DNA of 64,000 bases, taken from the NCBI GenBank assembly GCA_949285905.1, contig CASDZV010000046.1:1-64000 (forward strand). The letters are read 5' to 3'. Positions within the stretch are counted from its first letter, which is position 1; each line of letters starts with the position of its first letter. Positions 52,919 through 62,347 of the stretch are shown here, piece by piece. The translations under genes were made by a program, and so were the position numbers. The stretch is from an uncultured Spirochaetales bacterium. Its GTDB lineage: Bacteria; Spirochaetota; Spirochaetia; Sphaerochaetales; Sphaerochaetaceae. Under the pieces are notes generated by a model. The model searched no databases and was not told the origin of the DNA. It saw only the letters and a program-made list of their open reading frames with translations.

Positions 52919-53739
52919 GAGTTCTCCCCCTCGCTGCTCTCAGACCGCTGTGGCGTCTCTTCAGGAAGCACATCATGGTAGCTCAGGAGCTTCAGAAGTG
53001 TCTTCTTGATAGTCTCAGATGAGAGGTCATAGTAAATGTTCGCATTGTATGCCAGCGAGATAGCTCCTGTTTCCTCCGAAACAACAAGAATCACTGCATC
53101 AGATTCCTCTGCCAGACCAAGAGACGCTCTGTGCCTTGTCCCGAAGGTGGCTTTTATGTTCCTCTGCTCCGAAAGCGGCAGATAGCATGCAGCATATGTG
53201 ATACGCCCTCCCTGGATGACACATGCACCATCATGAAGCGGCGTGTCGTGATCGAAGATTGTCAGTATGAGTGTTGATGAGAGATCTGCATTGAGCTTGG
53301 TGCCTGAATCAAGAATCGACTGTATGTCTGTATGACGCGGGAAGACAATGAGCGCGCCACGCTTCTTCTCAACAAGAATGTTGCATGCGTTGAGGATGGA
53401 ATCTATCTGGTCTCCTGTTGTCTGCTGCCCCCTGAAAAGCCTCGACTTTCTGGTGAGAGATGAGGAGAATGCCCTTCTGAGCTCTGGATGATAGAAGACA
53501 CAGAGCAGCATCAGAAATGGCACGCTGATAGTGCGCAGGATAGTCGTAAGCACGGAAAGACCTGTCACACTGCACAAAAGGTAGATGACAATGAGACCGA
53601 ATATCAGGCCCAGAACCTCTGTTGCTTTTGTATCCGATATAGCGAGATAGAACCTGTAGATGACAAACGTCAGCACAGCAGTCTCGACCAGTATTCTTAG
53701 ATAATCTGCAATGCTAATTCCCTGAAATACCTGAAACAT
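52915..53739 (-). CDS. cdaA: Diadenylate cyclase, CdaA type
   Basis: A 274-residue protein with three N-terminal helices (about 8-95) and a DAC domain carrying HDGACVIQGG and GTRHRASLGLAEESDA, the ATP- and metal-binding motifs that make c-di-AMP from two ATP. AAGGAG is properly spaced for ATG 53739; earlier in-frame GTG and ATG codons (53745, 53742) are too close. C-di-AMP commonly controls potassium and osmolyte balance. Confidence 0.94.
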   Translation of the reverse strand: MFQVFQGISIADYLRILVETAVLTFVIYRFYLAISDTKATEVLGLIFGLIVIYLLCSVTGLSVLTTILRTISVPFLMLLCVFYHPELRRAFSSSLTRKSRLFRGQQTTGDQIDSILNACNILVEKKRGALIVFPRHTDIQSILDSGTKLNADLSSTLILTIFDHDTPLHDGACVIQGGRITYAACYLPLSEQRNIKATFGTRHRASLGLAEESDAVILVVSEETGAISLAYNANIYYDLSSETIKKTLLKLLSYHDVLPEETPQRSESSEGENS

Positions 53740-53741
53740 CA

Positions 53742-55244
53742 TCACTCCTTATCCATCCAGCCAAGGGTGCACCTGACAGCTTTCTTCCAGAATCCTACCT
53801 TGTTTTCCCTCTCCTTGTCATCCATTGTAGGCAGCCAGCGCATCTGCTCTTTCCAGTAATGTCTGAGCTCATCCAGGCTTTTCCACACTCCGACTGTAAG
53901 TCCAGCGGCATATGCAGCGCCAAGTGAGGTAGTCTCAACTATAACCGGCCTTATGACTGGAGAGCGGAGGATATCAGCCTGAAAAGCCATTAAAGGAATG
54001 GAATTTGTCATTCCTCCATCTACTTTCAGACTTGTTATCTTGATGCCGCTGTCTGCTTCCATCGCACTGAATATATCATTTGCCTGGAATGCTGTTGCCT
54101 CAAGCACTGCACGGCAGATATGAGCTCTTGTAGCATACCCTGTCAGTCCAGCGATGACACCGCGCGCATCGCTGCGCCAGTATGGAGCGAATAGCCCGGA
54201 GAAGGCAGGAACGATATAGACACCTCCGGAGTCGGAAACAGAAGAGGCTTCTGCATCCAGCTCTTTCGGTGATGCTACCATCTTCAGCTGATCCCTGACC
54301 CATTGCACAAGCGAACCAGCAACAGCTACAGAGCCTTCAAATGCGTAATTCATTGCCTCCCCTTCGCGGCGGAAAGCGACTGTCGTGAGAAGTCCATGCT
54401 TTGAATAGCAGAGATCCTCCCCTATATTCGACAGCAGGAAGCAGTCAGTTCCATAAGTACACTTCGACTCTCCTCTGGAGAAGCATACCTGTCCAAAAAG
54501 AGCTGCCTGCTGATCACCGAGGATTCCAGCAACTGGCACACTTGCGCCCACAGGCCCATCTGGATCGGTATAACCGTATATCACACCGGAAGATGAGACG
54601 ATTTCAGGAAGCATCCCTCGTTTTATTCCTGTTACGGCTAGAAGATGCTCATCCCATTCCCCGCTCCGGATATCCATCAGCATGTAGCGTGACGCATTCG
54701 TCACATCAGTGACAATTCTCCCGCTTCCCGTAAGACGTTTCACGAGATAGCTGTCCATTGTGCCGAAGACGATGTCTCCAGCTTCGGCTGCTGATCGCAC
54801 TCTGGGAACATTATCAAGAAGCCACCGGATCTTGCTAGCGGAGAAATATGGAGAATACAGGAGCCCTGTGCGCTTTCTGATCTCATCTTCATCCACATTC
54901 TTCCTGAGTTCCTCAAGATATGCTTCTCCTCTCAGATCCTGCCAGACAATAGCGTTGTAAACGGGACGGCCGGTAGTACGGGAAAAAGGAACAACAGTCT
55001 CCCGCTGGTTTGTTATTCCGATAGCAGAGAGTGAGGAGCCTTCAATACCTGCTTTTTCCAGCGCATCTTTTATAAGCAGTGCTGTATTGTTCCAGATTTC
55101 CTCTGCATCGTGCTCTACCCAGCCTGGACGGGGATATATCTGGCGATGCTCACGCTGAGAGGAAGAGACCGCATTCCCCTCCTCGTCGAATATCATGAAA
55201 CGGGTGCTCGTCGTACCCTGATCTATAGAACCGACATACTTCAT
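53742..55244 (-). CDS. glpK: Glycerol kinase
   Basis: A 500-residue FGGY-family kinase: YVGSIDQGTTSTRFMIFDEE at the N-terminus, REHRQIYPRPGWVEHDAEEI, and GGMTNSIPLMAFQADIL at the C-terminal FGGY signature. It makes glycerol 3-phosphate for catabolism or lipid synthesis. No glycerol facilitator or dehydrogenase gene is near. The stop codon overlaps a possible cdaA start (TGATG). Confidence 0.95.
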   Translation of the reverse strand: MKYVGSIDQGTTSTRFMIFDEEGNAVSSSQREHRQIYPRPGWVEHDAEEIWNNTALLIKDALEKAGIEGSSLSAIGITNQRETVVPFSRTTGRPVYNAIVWQDLRGEAYLEELRKNVDEDEIRKRTGLLYSPYFSASKIRWLLDNVPRVRSAAEAGDIVFGTMDSYLVKRLTGSGRIVTDVTNASRYMLMDIRSGEWDEHLLAVTGIKRGMLPEIVSSSGVIYGYTDPDGPVGASVPVAGILGDQQAALFGQVCFSRGESKCTYGTDCFLLSNIGEDLCYSKHGLLTTVAFRREGEAMNYAFEGSVAVAGSLVQWVRDQLKMVASPKELDAEASSVSDSGGVYIVPAFSGLFAPYWRSDARGVIAGLTGYATRAHICRAVLEATAFQANDIFSAMEADSGIKITSLKVDGGMTNSIPLMAFQADILRSPVIRPVIVETTSLGAAYAAGLTVGVWKSLDELRHYWKEQMRWLPTMDDKERENKVGFWKKAVRCTLGWMDKE

Positions 55245-55264
55245 AAAACGAGTATATCATATTT

Positions 55265-58129
55265 TCAGCCGGGGAGGCTTTCCGTCTCCCACTCATACTG
55301 CGAAGCGTCAACAGCTTTCCTGTCACCTATAACAGCAGCAGAGAACGCGCCGCCTAGCAAAGAAGATGCAAAGACCTTTCCGGATTCTATGACCTCCTCC
55401 TTGCTGAGGGAGAGAATTTCCTTCTGCTTGCGTTCCCTGTCACTGTCGCTGATGCGGTAAATCATACGGCGAATATCCACAAGAGACCTTACAGCAGGTG
55501 CCATCGGCCTGAGATCTCTGGACAGCATCCCTATAACGGCATCTTCCATCTTCTCATCAGTCACTGTCACTTCCGCTGGAGAAGACAGGAAATCCTCGAT
55601 TGAGCCATCGAGCCTTGGATCACGGTAGGTGTAGAAAGTGAAGATACGCTCGATGTAATCGAGATATGCGCCTGTTCCATATGCCCCGCCTTTCTCCCTT
55701 ATACATGACCAGAGATATGTCTGTGAGAGGATGGACAGGAAAATACGCTCCGAAGATGAAAGGACATCATCCATTCCGGGCGCTGCGCCAGAAATGCCGA
55801 TAAAAGAAACAGAGGATGAAAGCGTGCGGGCCCGGAAGCGCGGAAGAGGAGGAACGCAGTGAGAAGCCTTTCCCAGCGGATGACCGGACGGAATGCGGGA
55901 AAGCAGCGACGAGGCTGTCTCGACGGCATTGTCTATCAGATTATCATCACAAGTCACATGAACCATCATGCGTTCTCTGCCGAGCATCTTCTTTCTGACA
56001 GCTTCAAGCTCATTCCCAAGCACCTTCATATCTGAAGAAAGCATATTCCGGATTGTATACCAGCATGTGACACCTGAAAGGCGCTCCCCTATATACAGCG
56101 ATGGAGAAAGAGAGGCTGACGCCAGAGAGGACGCATAAGTCTGGCCGTTCTGGACAACAGAACTGGAGAAGTCTGTCGAGATATCTGTAAGGGCAGCCTT
56201 TATCCTTGCCTCATCCTGGATTTCTCCCTCAAGAAGAACCTTCAGAATCAGATCAAGTCCTTCCCATTGCAGCTCTGGAAGCGATTTCAGGCGGCATACC
56301 AGGAATGCCTTCTCCTCTCCATCGGAAGAGGCCCCTGACTCAACATAGAATGCATAGCCACCGGAGACATAGCGGAGTTCCGTAGACACCACCGGATATG
56401 GCATGCCAGATGCATCACACATCGAAAAAAGACGCGAAAGAACATTTGCCCTGTCCAGCTCATCGTAACTGAAATCTGAGATATCAAAGACAAGATCTGT
56501 ATAAACAACGCCTCCCGATGTCATTGGCGCTGCTATGACTCCATTGCGGTAAATATGGTGGATTTTATCAAAACGGAGGGGTAAATCAGAACGAGAGAGC
56601 CTTGGGATGGTACTTACAGCTTCCTCACTGTCCGGCGTTCCCTGGAAAAGAGAGAAGGCACGCTCCTTCTCCTCCGAGTACTCGCATTTACGTCTTTCAA
56701 GAACCGCGTTGATAGCCTTCTCGATAGCTTTCCCGTTTGCACTGTCCTTTCTCACAACAGTCAGAAGCCTGTGAGGGTTCTTCACAAGATTGTTTATTAT
56801 CCAGTCCTCAAAGAAACGCGGGTTCTCTTCCAGTTTCCCCCTGATGTCTTTTATGACAGCGGAAGGAGAGAGGAAAAGAGCTGGATCCCGGCCGAATGTG
56901 AGTCCCTTCTCCGCCTGGAAGAAAAGCCTCATTCCCTGCGGTATGCCACCGGGAATCTCCTTAAGAGAGAATTCCATTCTTCTTATCGCCGCCTCTACAG
57001 CCTTCCTGTCCAGCCCTTTGTCTGAGATCTCCTTCAGCGCAGAAAGTATGAATGACTCAATTTCCTCAGCCTTGTCAGGATCAGAGCCGGAGAAACCTGC
57101 ACTGAATGCAAGTTCTCGATAACTTGAGCTCATACCGCTTTCCGTAGAAAGATCAGTACCGAGATCTGACTCCGCAATCGCTTTGTACAGAGGACATCCA
57201 GGAGAACCGAGAAGAATGTCCACAATGAGAGAAAGCAATGTGCTCTCACCGGGCTCTGCATTGTCTCCCAGAAGCCACGACAGCAGAACCGATGCACCAC
57301 TTTCACCCTCTTCTGCTGACGACACAGTGTCATAGCGCCTTGGTTTGTCCCAGCGTTCAGCGCATCCGATACGCTCAATTCTTTTTCCAGGATTGCCTGC
57401 AAGATACTCTTCATCGAGAAGTCTGAGCCTCGCCTCAAGATCAGTATTGCCATAGATGAAGAGCGTTATGTTCGCTGGAGCATAATACTTTCTGTATGCT
57501 TCAAGATATTCCTGATACGTGAGAGTGCAGATATCCCTTGCATCTCCTCCCGACTCCCACTGATACGGAGAAGAGCCGAAAAGTGGCTTTACAGCAGCTG
57601 ATGAGAGAACAAACTCATGCTCTGCCATCTCGCCAAGCATCTCTGAGAAGACAACACCCTCGAAATGAAGGCCTCCCTCTGATGAGATTCTTATCCCCTC
57701 CTGCATGAATGTCTCTTCTCTCAGGAGAGGCTGGAAGACCGCGTCTGTGTATACAGCAAAAAGATTCGAGAAATCCTTCTCAACAGTCGAGGCTGCGGGG
57801 AAATATGTACGGTCAACACCTGTGAGCGCATTCAGGAAAGTATTGCAGCTGTTCCTCACAAGAAGCATAAAAGGATCCTTCACAGGATACTTTCTGCTTC
57901 CTGAAAGTACCGTGTGCTCGATAATATGCGATATGCCTTTGCTGTTCTCTGGCGGCGTGTATGCAGTATATGAGAAGAACTTCTCTTCATCATCTGAATC
58001 AACGTAATAGACTGTGAATCCCGTTCTCTCATGCAGAAGCATGACGCCTGCAGCCTTGTAATCCGGCAGATCCGAGACCTGTGTGACACGAAAGCCTGCT
58101 ATCAGCATTCCCTCTTTGAAACCATGCAT
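55265..58129 (-). CDS. M16 family metallopeptidase, presequence protease (PreP)-like
   Basis: A 954-residue zinc protease of the M16C group. The inverted zinc motif is HIIEH (His68, Glu71, His72), followed by GSRKYPVKDPFMLL, NTFLNALTGVDRTYFP and YTDAVFQPLL, as in PreP/Cym1. Four repeated structural domains fit the length. There is no signal peptide, so it probably degrades short peptides in the cytosol. It is the most upstream gene of the long leftward run. Confidence 0.92.
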   Translation of the reverse strand: MHGFKEGMLIAGFRVTQVSDLPDYKAAGVMLLHERTGFTVYYVDSDDEEKFFSYTAYTPPENSKGISHIIEHTVLSGSRKYPVKDPFMLLVRNSCNTFLNALTGVDRTYFPAASTVEKDFSNLFAVYTDAVFQPLLREETFMQEGIRISSEGGLHFEGVVFSEMLGEMAEHEFVLSSAAVKPLFGSSPYQWESGGDARDICTLTYQEYLEAYRKYYAPANITLFIYGNTDLEARLRLLDEEYLAGNPGKRIERIGCAERWDKPRRYDTVSSAEEGESGASVLLSWLLGDNAEPGESTLLSLIVDILLGSPGCPLYKAIAESDLGTDLSTESGMSSSYRELAFSAGFSGSDPDKAEEIESFILSALKEISDKGLDRKAVEAAIRRMEFSLKEIPGGIPQGMRLFFQAEKGLTFGRDPALFLSPSAVIKDIRGKLEENPRFFEDWIINNLVKNPHRLLTVVRKDSANGKAIEKAINAVLERRKCEYSEEKERAFSLFQGTPDSEEAVSTIPRLSRSDLPLRFDKIHHIYRNGVIAAPMTSGGVVYTDLVFDISDFSYDELDRANVLSRLFSMCDASGMPYPVVSTELRYVSGGYAFYVESGASSDGEEKAFLVCRLKSLPELQWEGLDLILKVLLEGEIQDEARIKAALTDISTDFSSSVVQNGQTYASSLASASLSPSLYIGERLSGVTCWYTIRNMLSSDMKVLGNELEAVRKKMLGRERMMVHVTCDDNLIDNAVETASSLLSRIPSGHPLGKASHCVPPLPRFRARTLSSSVSFIGISGAAPGMDDVLSSSERIFLSILSQTYLWSCIREKGGAYGTGAYLDYIERIFTFYTYRDPRLDGSIEDFLSSPAEVTVTDEKMEDAVIGMLSRDLRPMAPAVRSLVDIRRMIYRISDSDRERKQKEILSLSKEEVIESGKVFASSLLGGAFSAAVIGDRKAVDASQYEWETESLPG

Positions 58130-58156
58130 GAGTAGAAGATAAACGAGAGACAGAAG

Positions 58157-58185
58157 TTGCTCAATAGAGATGAGAAAGATATACT
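58157..58185 (+). promoter_or_regulatory. Putative promoter of nfo (leaderless start possible)
   Basis: TTGCTC (58157-58162) and TATACT (58180-58185) are 17 bp apart. Initiation about seven bases past the -10 would fall on the nfo ATG itself, so the mRNA may be leaderless. No Shine-Dalgarno sequence precedes that ATG. Confidence 0.4.
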
Positions 58186-58191
58186 CACGTC

Positions 58192-59019
58192 ATGCGTTTC
58201 ATTGGTCCACACGTATCAATTAAGGAGAATATCGCATTCGCCGTAGACAGAGCACATGAACTTGGTGCAGCTGGTTTCGCCATCTTCACTAAAAACCAGC
58301 GCGTCTGGGCGTCTCCTGCTCTGAAAACAGAAGACACAGAACTCTTCAAAACGAAAATGAAGGAATACGGATATTCAGCCAGTGCAGTGCTACCGCACGC
58401 CGGTTATCTCATAAATCCGGCAACACCCGATGAAGAGCTGCAGAAGAAATCGCTCAATCTCTTTATTGATGAGGCAAAGCGCGCTGTCAGCCTCGGATTA
58501 TCCCTGATAAACATACACCCAGGCGCATACAAGGAAGGAGACAGGCAAGACGGGATCCTTCGATCTGCAAGAATGATTGATGATGTGCTTGAGGCTGTGC
58601 CTGAAATCCGCGTCAGCATTGAGAACACAGCAGGAGCCGGTACTATTCTCGGAAGTTCTTTCGAGGAGCTTGATGCGATACTGAGCGCTGTCAGGGGAAA
58701 AGACAGAACCGGCATCACGCTGGATACAGCTCATCTTTACGGTGCTGGCTATGATGTGAGGAACGAAGCTGCTTCAATACTCGACAGCTTCACAGAGCGT
58801 TTCGGCAAAAACAAGCTCTATGGAATGCATCTCAATGATTCAAAAGTACCGCTTTCATCGAACAAGGACCGCCACGAAAGCATCGGAAGCGGACATATCG
58901 GGAAAGAAGCATTTCTCCAGATTGTACAGCATAAGGCAACCGAAGGCATTCCGCTTATATTGGAAACTCCTGATGAGAGCGCATGGAAAGATGAGATCAG
59001 GCTGCTCTCAGAGCTCTGA
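58192..59019 (+). CDS. nfo: Endonuclease IV (apurinic/apyrimidinic endonuclease)
   Basis: A 275-residue TIM-barrel AP endonuclease: MRFIGPHVSIKENIAFAV, AIFTKNQRVW, INIHPGAYKEG, IENTAGAGTILG, LDTAHLYGAGYD and HLNDSK-x-PLSSNKDRHESIG are the family's zinc-binding blocks. It cleaves abasic sites in base-excision repair. The 3' end overlaps the convergent lipoprotein gene by 12 bp. Confidence 0.96.
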   Translation: MRFIGPHVSIKENIAFAVDRAHELGAAGFAIFTKNQRVWASPALKTEDTELFKTKMKEYGYSASAVLPHAGYLINPATPDEELQKKSLNLFIDEAKRAVSLGLSLINIHPGAYKEGDRQDGILRSARMIDDVLEAVPEIRVSIENTAGAGTILGSSFEELDAILSAVRGKDRTGITLDTAHLYGAGYDVRNEAASILDSFTERFGKNKLYGMHLNDSKVPLSSNKDRHESIGSGHIGKEAFLQIVQHKATEGIPLILETPDESAWKDEIRLLSEL

Positions 59020-60369
59020 AAGGAACATGCCAGCTGCAGCTGAGCCACAGCGGTCTAGTGCCGCTTCAATAGCTTCAGAATCAGTGCTGCCGCCCCCTGT
59101 GACACTCAATTCATGGATTATATATGGCTCTACTCCATCTTCATCATAGAATGAAAGTCTCGCTTCTGCCCTGGCATAGACCCGTCCGGCACCTTCTGTC
59201 ATATCCACGATGCCCGCTCTGAGAATGACATAATGATCGAGGGCAGGAAATGCATTGCGGGTGAATGCAAGCACATCGCTTTCCTCTTCTCCATGTCCTT
59301 CCACAACAAGGTAGCCCTGGGCTGCTGCCTTCTCAAGATATGAAGAGAATGCGACAAAGCATGGAGATATACCAAGCTCAGTGCCGTCTTCGCTGTACTC
59401 AGCCACTGCAATTACCGTATTGTCGTTGTACATGCGGCTCTCTTCTGCATAGTCATATGTCACAGCTGTCTTGTCCAGAAGTTCGATGAAAGGATCGAGG
59501 AAGCCTTCAAATGCTTTTGAAGCAATCGATTCAAGAATTTCCTCGCTGACATATACAGAGAAGCGGAGACTGCCCTGCCACAGCATATAAGGATTGGTCC
59601 TGAAGAACTCCGCCTCCCCTCTCTCTCCAGTACGTATGACAGTGGAGGCACTCAAAAGTCTTCCGTCATTCCCAAGCATTGTATAATCCACTCTGATCAG
59701 GCCATTGACAACGCGAGGGTGGAGAAGACCGCGCATACGGTTCATGCGGAGTGTCACATCCGTACCACGTCCATCACGTACCGCAATCCCGATATTCTCA
59801 AGATAACCAATAGCTTTGCCAAGGATGCGCTCTGGAGAGTAATCATCATCAAGCACTGGCCCGGAGAGTGAGAGATCCAGCGCATTGAGTGTATCGCTGA
59901 GAGCTTCTGTATCCTCATTCTCCCGATAATGCTCCAAAGCACTCTCAAGAAGCGAGGAAATCTCAGCCGTGCGCTCTATTGAAGCAGAATACTCTGCATC
60001 GCGGGAACTCAGATAAACACTTTCAGGCATCTCAAGCATCACAAAATATGTGATACCTGCATCTGCAGGTGCGCTGTATGTATTTGTAATCACAGCATCC
60101 AGAGCTGCAATTGAATTGAATGACAGAAGCTCCCTGTAATACGGAGAGACAGTATCATAACCAAGCTCACTGCCAAGCTTCTCAAGTACTGAGCGATATG
60201 CAGCTGCCCTGGCTGCGACATCATCCCGCCCGACTCCGGAGCCGACGAACACAGCCATGCCGGCATGGCGTGGTGTAACCCTGGTCCACTCAGGTCCTTC
60301 AGTGGAAGTGAATGTCGTACAGGATGCAATAAGAAGAACAGCAAGTATAAGGCCCAGGATTTTTCTCAA
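59008..60369 (-). CDS. Lipoprotein of unknown function, LPP20-like N-terminus
   Basis: A 453-residue protein with lipobox LIASC at residues 13-17. The segment GVGRDDVAARAAAYRSVLEK (residues about 46-65) resembles the LPP20/flagellar-assembly pattern in which a glycine-rich strand precedes a helix. Similar segments recur near the C-terminus (DSEAIEAALDRCGSAA). The middle is all alpha/beta with no motif I recognise. It is the most downstream gene of an envelope cluster and overlaps its upstream neighbour by four bases. Confidence 0.8.
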   Translation of the reverse strand: MRKILGLILAVLLIASCTTFTSTEGPEWTRVTPRHAGMAVFVGSGVGRDDVAARAAAYRSVLEKLGSELGYDTVSPYYRELLSFNSIAALDAVITNTYSAPADAGITYFVMLEMPESVYLSSRDAEYSASIERTAEISSLLESALEHYRENEDTEALSDTLNALDLSLSGPVLDDDYSPERILGKAIGYLENIGIAVRDGRGTDVTLRMNRMRGLLHPRVVNGLIRVDYTMLGNDGRLLSASTVIRTGERGEAEFFRTNPYMLWQGSLRFSVYVSEEILESIASKAFEGFLDPFIELLDKTAVTYDYAEESRMYNDNTVIAVAEYSEDGTELGISPCFVAFSSYLEKAAAQGYLVVEGHGEEESDVLAFTRNAFPALDHYVILRAGIVDMTEGAGRVYARAEARLSFYDEDGVEPYIIHELSVTGGGSTDSEAIEAALDRCGSAAAGMFLSEL

Positions 60370-61382
60370 AAATCGCCTCCAAATCCTATTGTGAGCGCAT
60401 GTTTTCCCTGAAGATTCTGATAACCGAACCTCCAGAAGAATGAAGGCAATGCATGGTGCTCGTAGAAAATCGAGAAGACAGAACGCCAGTCAAAACCACC
60501 GCTTCCGGTACCGACCAGGAGGGATACACTGCCTCCTATCCTGCCCTCCTCTATTAAAGTGAACTGCCACGACGGGAAGATACGTGAGAGGTTCATATAT
60601 GCTTCCAGACCGACACCTCCATAGACTGTATTCTGTCCTCCTCCATAGCGATAAGCAACGGAGAGAATAGGCACGAACGGGTAAATCAGATCGGATCTTC
60701 CGAGACTTATCATCGCGAAAACTTCAGGAGAAGCGAAATTGAATCCTGACGACAGTGACCCGACAATCTTCCACGCACCGCTCTTTTCCAGCCTCATTCC
60801 CGGATACGGTCTGTTTATGTAAAAAGGATCCAGCGTGAAAGCGCCATCATATGACTCGTCAACTTCAAATCTGGCGCGTGTGTTACCGAAACTGTCATAA
60901 GCTGAGAGTCTTGTGCCCGGACGCAATGGCTCGGCAGCAAGAACAGAGTATGTTCCATCAAGAATGTAGCTCAGCTCAAGCTCTGCCCCGCTGTACAGCG
61001 CTGGCTCATAGAAGAGAATGTTATGCACGCTCCCGGAAAGGGAGGACAGGAGCTCTTTTCTTGTACTTCCGTAGAATTCCACGAGAATCTCCTTTTCTCC
61101 GAAAGAAAGCATGAAAGACGCCTCACTGCTCCCATCATCAAGTCTTGTCTCACTGTATGAGCGCGCATTCAGAATGAGATCGCCTCTTCCGTGAGTATCC
61201 CTGCCGACAACCTCTGAAAGCGACATAAGCGCGTCCTCCGGAAGAGAACCATCTGAAATAATATGTGAGGCAAGCAGCGGAAATGATGAGATGAGGAAGA
61301 GGAAAACCAGAAACAACCCTCTTACTCTCGCATATACTTCTCCTGCTTTATATTTACCTGTCATGCGCCAATTATCCCACAT
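60366..61382 (-). CDS. Predicted outer-membrane beta-barrel protein of unknown function
   Basis: A 338-residue protein with a signal peptide (LFLVFLFLISSFPLLAS) after a basic N-terminal tail, then alternating hydrophobic strands, for example FVPILSVAYRYGGGQNTVYG, ending in a terminal Phe (ALTIGFGGDF) as barrel proteins do. The start is uncertain: ATG 61382, or ATG 61364 in the same frame, both with weak ribosome sites. It is coupled to the lipoprotein gene downstream. No family was recognised. Confidence 0.72.
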   Translation of the reverse strand: MWDNWRMTGKYKAGEVYARVRGLFLVFLFLISSFPLLASHIISDGSLPEDALMSLSEVVGRDTHGRGDLILNARSYSETRLDDGSSEASFMLSFGEKEILVEFYGSTRKELLSSLSGSVHNILFYEPALYSGAELELSYILDGTYSVLAAEPLRPGTRLSAYDSFGNTRARFEVDESYDGAFTLDPFYINRPYPGMRLEKSGAWKIVGSLSSGFNFASPEVFAMISLGRSDLIYPFVPILSVAYRYGGGQNTVYGGVGLEAYMNLSRIFPSWQFTLIEEGRIGGSVSLLVGTGSGGFDWRSVFSIFYEHHALPSFFWRFGYQNLQGKHALTIGFGGDF

Positions 61383-61400
61383 TTCCAGCTTCTATGAAAA

Positions 61401-62246
61401 CTAAGCATTGAAATTGTATTTTTCCAGCATTGCTTTAGCCTCATCGACAACTCCGAAGAGCGCGAAAACGACAAGAATGACGGATGTGACAACAGGCCCT
61501 TTTGAAAGCGACTGGCTGATACTGATCACGGAAGAAGCTATGCCCCAGTAAACCATTGGCTCCTTTGCCACATCCTCCAGCCAGTCCACAAATGACTCAT
61601 CCACATCCATGTCGCTCTTATAATGCTCAACTATTGCCATGATTGTGGCAGCGAGGACACCTGCAGCAATGGCTATCGCAGATGCAGCTGTCACCTTTCC
61701 CCACAAAATGGTGTTCGGAATGAGAGAATAGACAACTGCTGCTGTGAGAAGAACGGCACTTTTTATGACAAGCACTGTAAGGTCATCATAGAATTCCTCC
61801 ATCTGACTTGGCGTGAGTACGCTCAGAGCCTTCTCAGCTTCCCTGAAAAGCCTCGCCTCAGCCTCCTTCACCTTCTCCCTGATCTCCTCAAGCTCATAAG
61901 AAGGCACAAGCTCCTCAGCGGCATCAAAAACATCATCAGCACTCTGGAATCGCTGTGTTTCCAGCATGAACTCAAGATACTCCCTGCCATTCTCCTCTTC
62001 CATTGCACGCACAGCGACATCGTAGCCATCGACGCCGTCAAGGACTCCACGGATATCAAGATCATCCTCGACATACTTCCTGATATCATCAAGATAGATA
62101 TCAATGGCCCTGCCGGATGCGGAAACCAGCGCAGAAGATGAGATTTCCCCCGGTCCTGACTGCGGGAGGGAACAGGAGGCGGCAAGAATCGAGACGATAA
62201 GGAGCAGGGCGATCCCCCTGTCCAGCATAGTGAATACTTTCTTCAT
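61401..62246 (-). CDS. Lipoprotein with C-terminal membrane helices, unknown function
   Basis: A 281-residue protein. CTGGAGGAG sets ATG 62246. The lipobox LAASC lies near residue 23; an acidic helical region follows (about 40-150, rich in Glu/Asp, such as REKVKEAEARLFREAEKAL), then three hydrophobic segments (about 155-178, 184-202, 226-262). A lipoprotein with internal membrane helices is unusual. Its 5' leader contains the triple hairpin at 62264-62326. No relative is recognised. Confidence 0.75.
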   Translation of the reverse strand: MKKVFTMLDRGIALLLIVSILAASCSLPQSGPGEISSSALVSASGRAIDIYLDDIRKYVEDDLDIRGVLDGVDGYDVAVRAMEEENGREYLEFMLETQRFQSADDVFDAAEELVPSYELEEIREKVKEAEARLFREAEKALSVLTPSQMEEFYDDLTVLVIKSAVLLTAAVVYSLIPNTILWGKVTAASAIAIAAGVLAATIMAIVEHYKSDMDVDESFVDWLEDVAKEPMVYWGIASSVISISQSLSKGPVVTSVILVVFALFGVVDEAKAMLEKYNFNA

Positions 62247-62263
62247 AAAAACTCCTCCAGAAT

Positions 62264-62326
62264 GCCATCTTATGCGATGGCGGAACAAAGGGCTGGCAAC
62301 GCCAGGGTGCAGCTGATTGCCTGCAC
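62264..62326. repeat. Three consecutive intergenic hairpins
   Basis: GCCATC/GATGGC (62264-62281, 6-base loop), CTGGC/GCCAG (62293-62305, 3-base loop) and GTGCAG/CTGCAC (62307-62326, 8-base loop) follow each other with perfect stems. They sit between two envelope genes read leftward, ending 18 bp before the start codon at 62246. No T-tract follows, so they are not ordinary terminators. Confidence 0.6.
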
Positions 62327-62347
62327 GCAAACAGAATCAAGGCAGAC

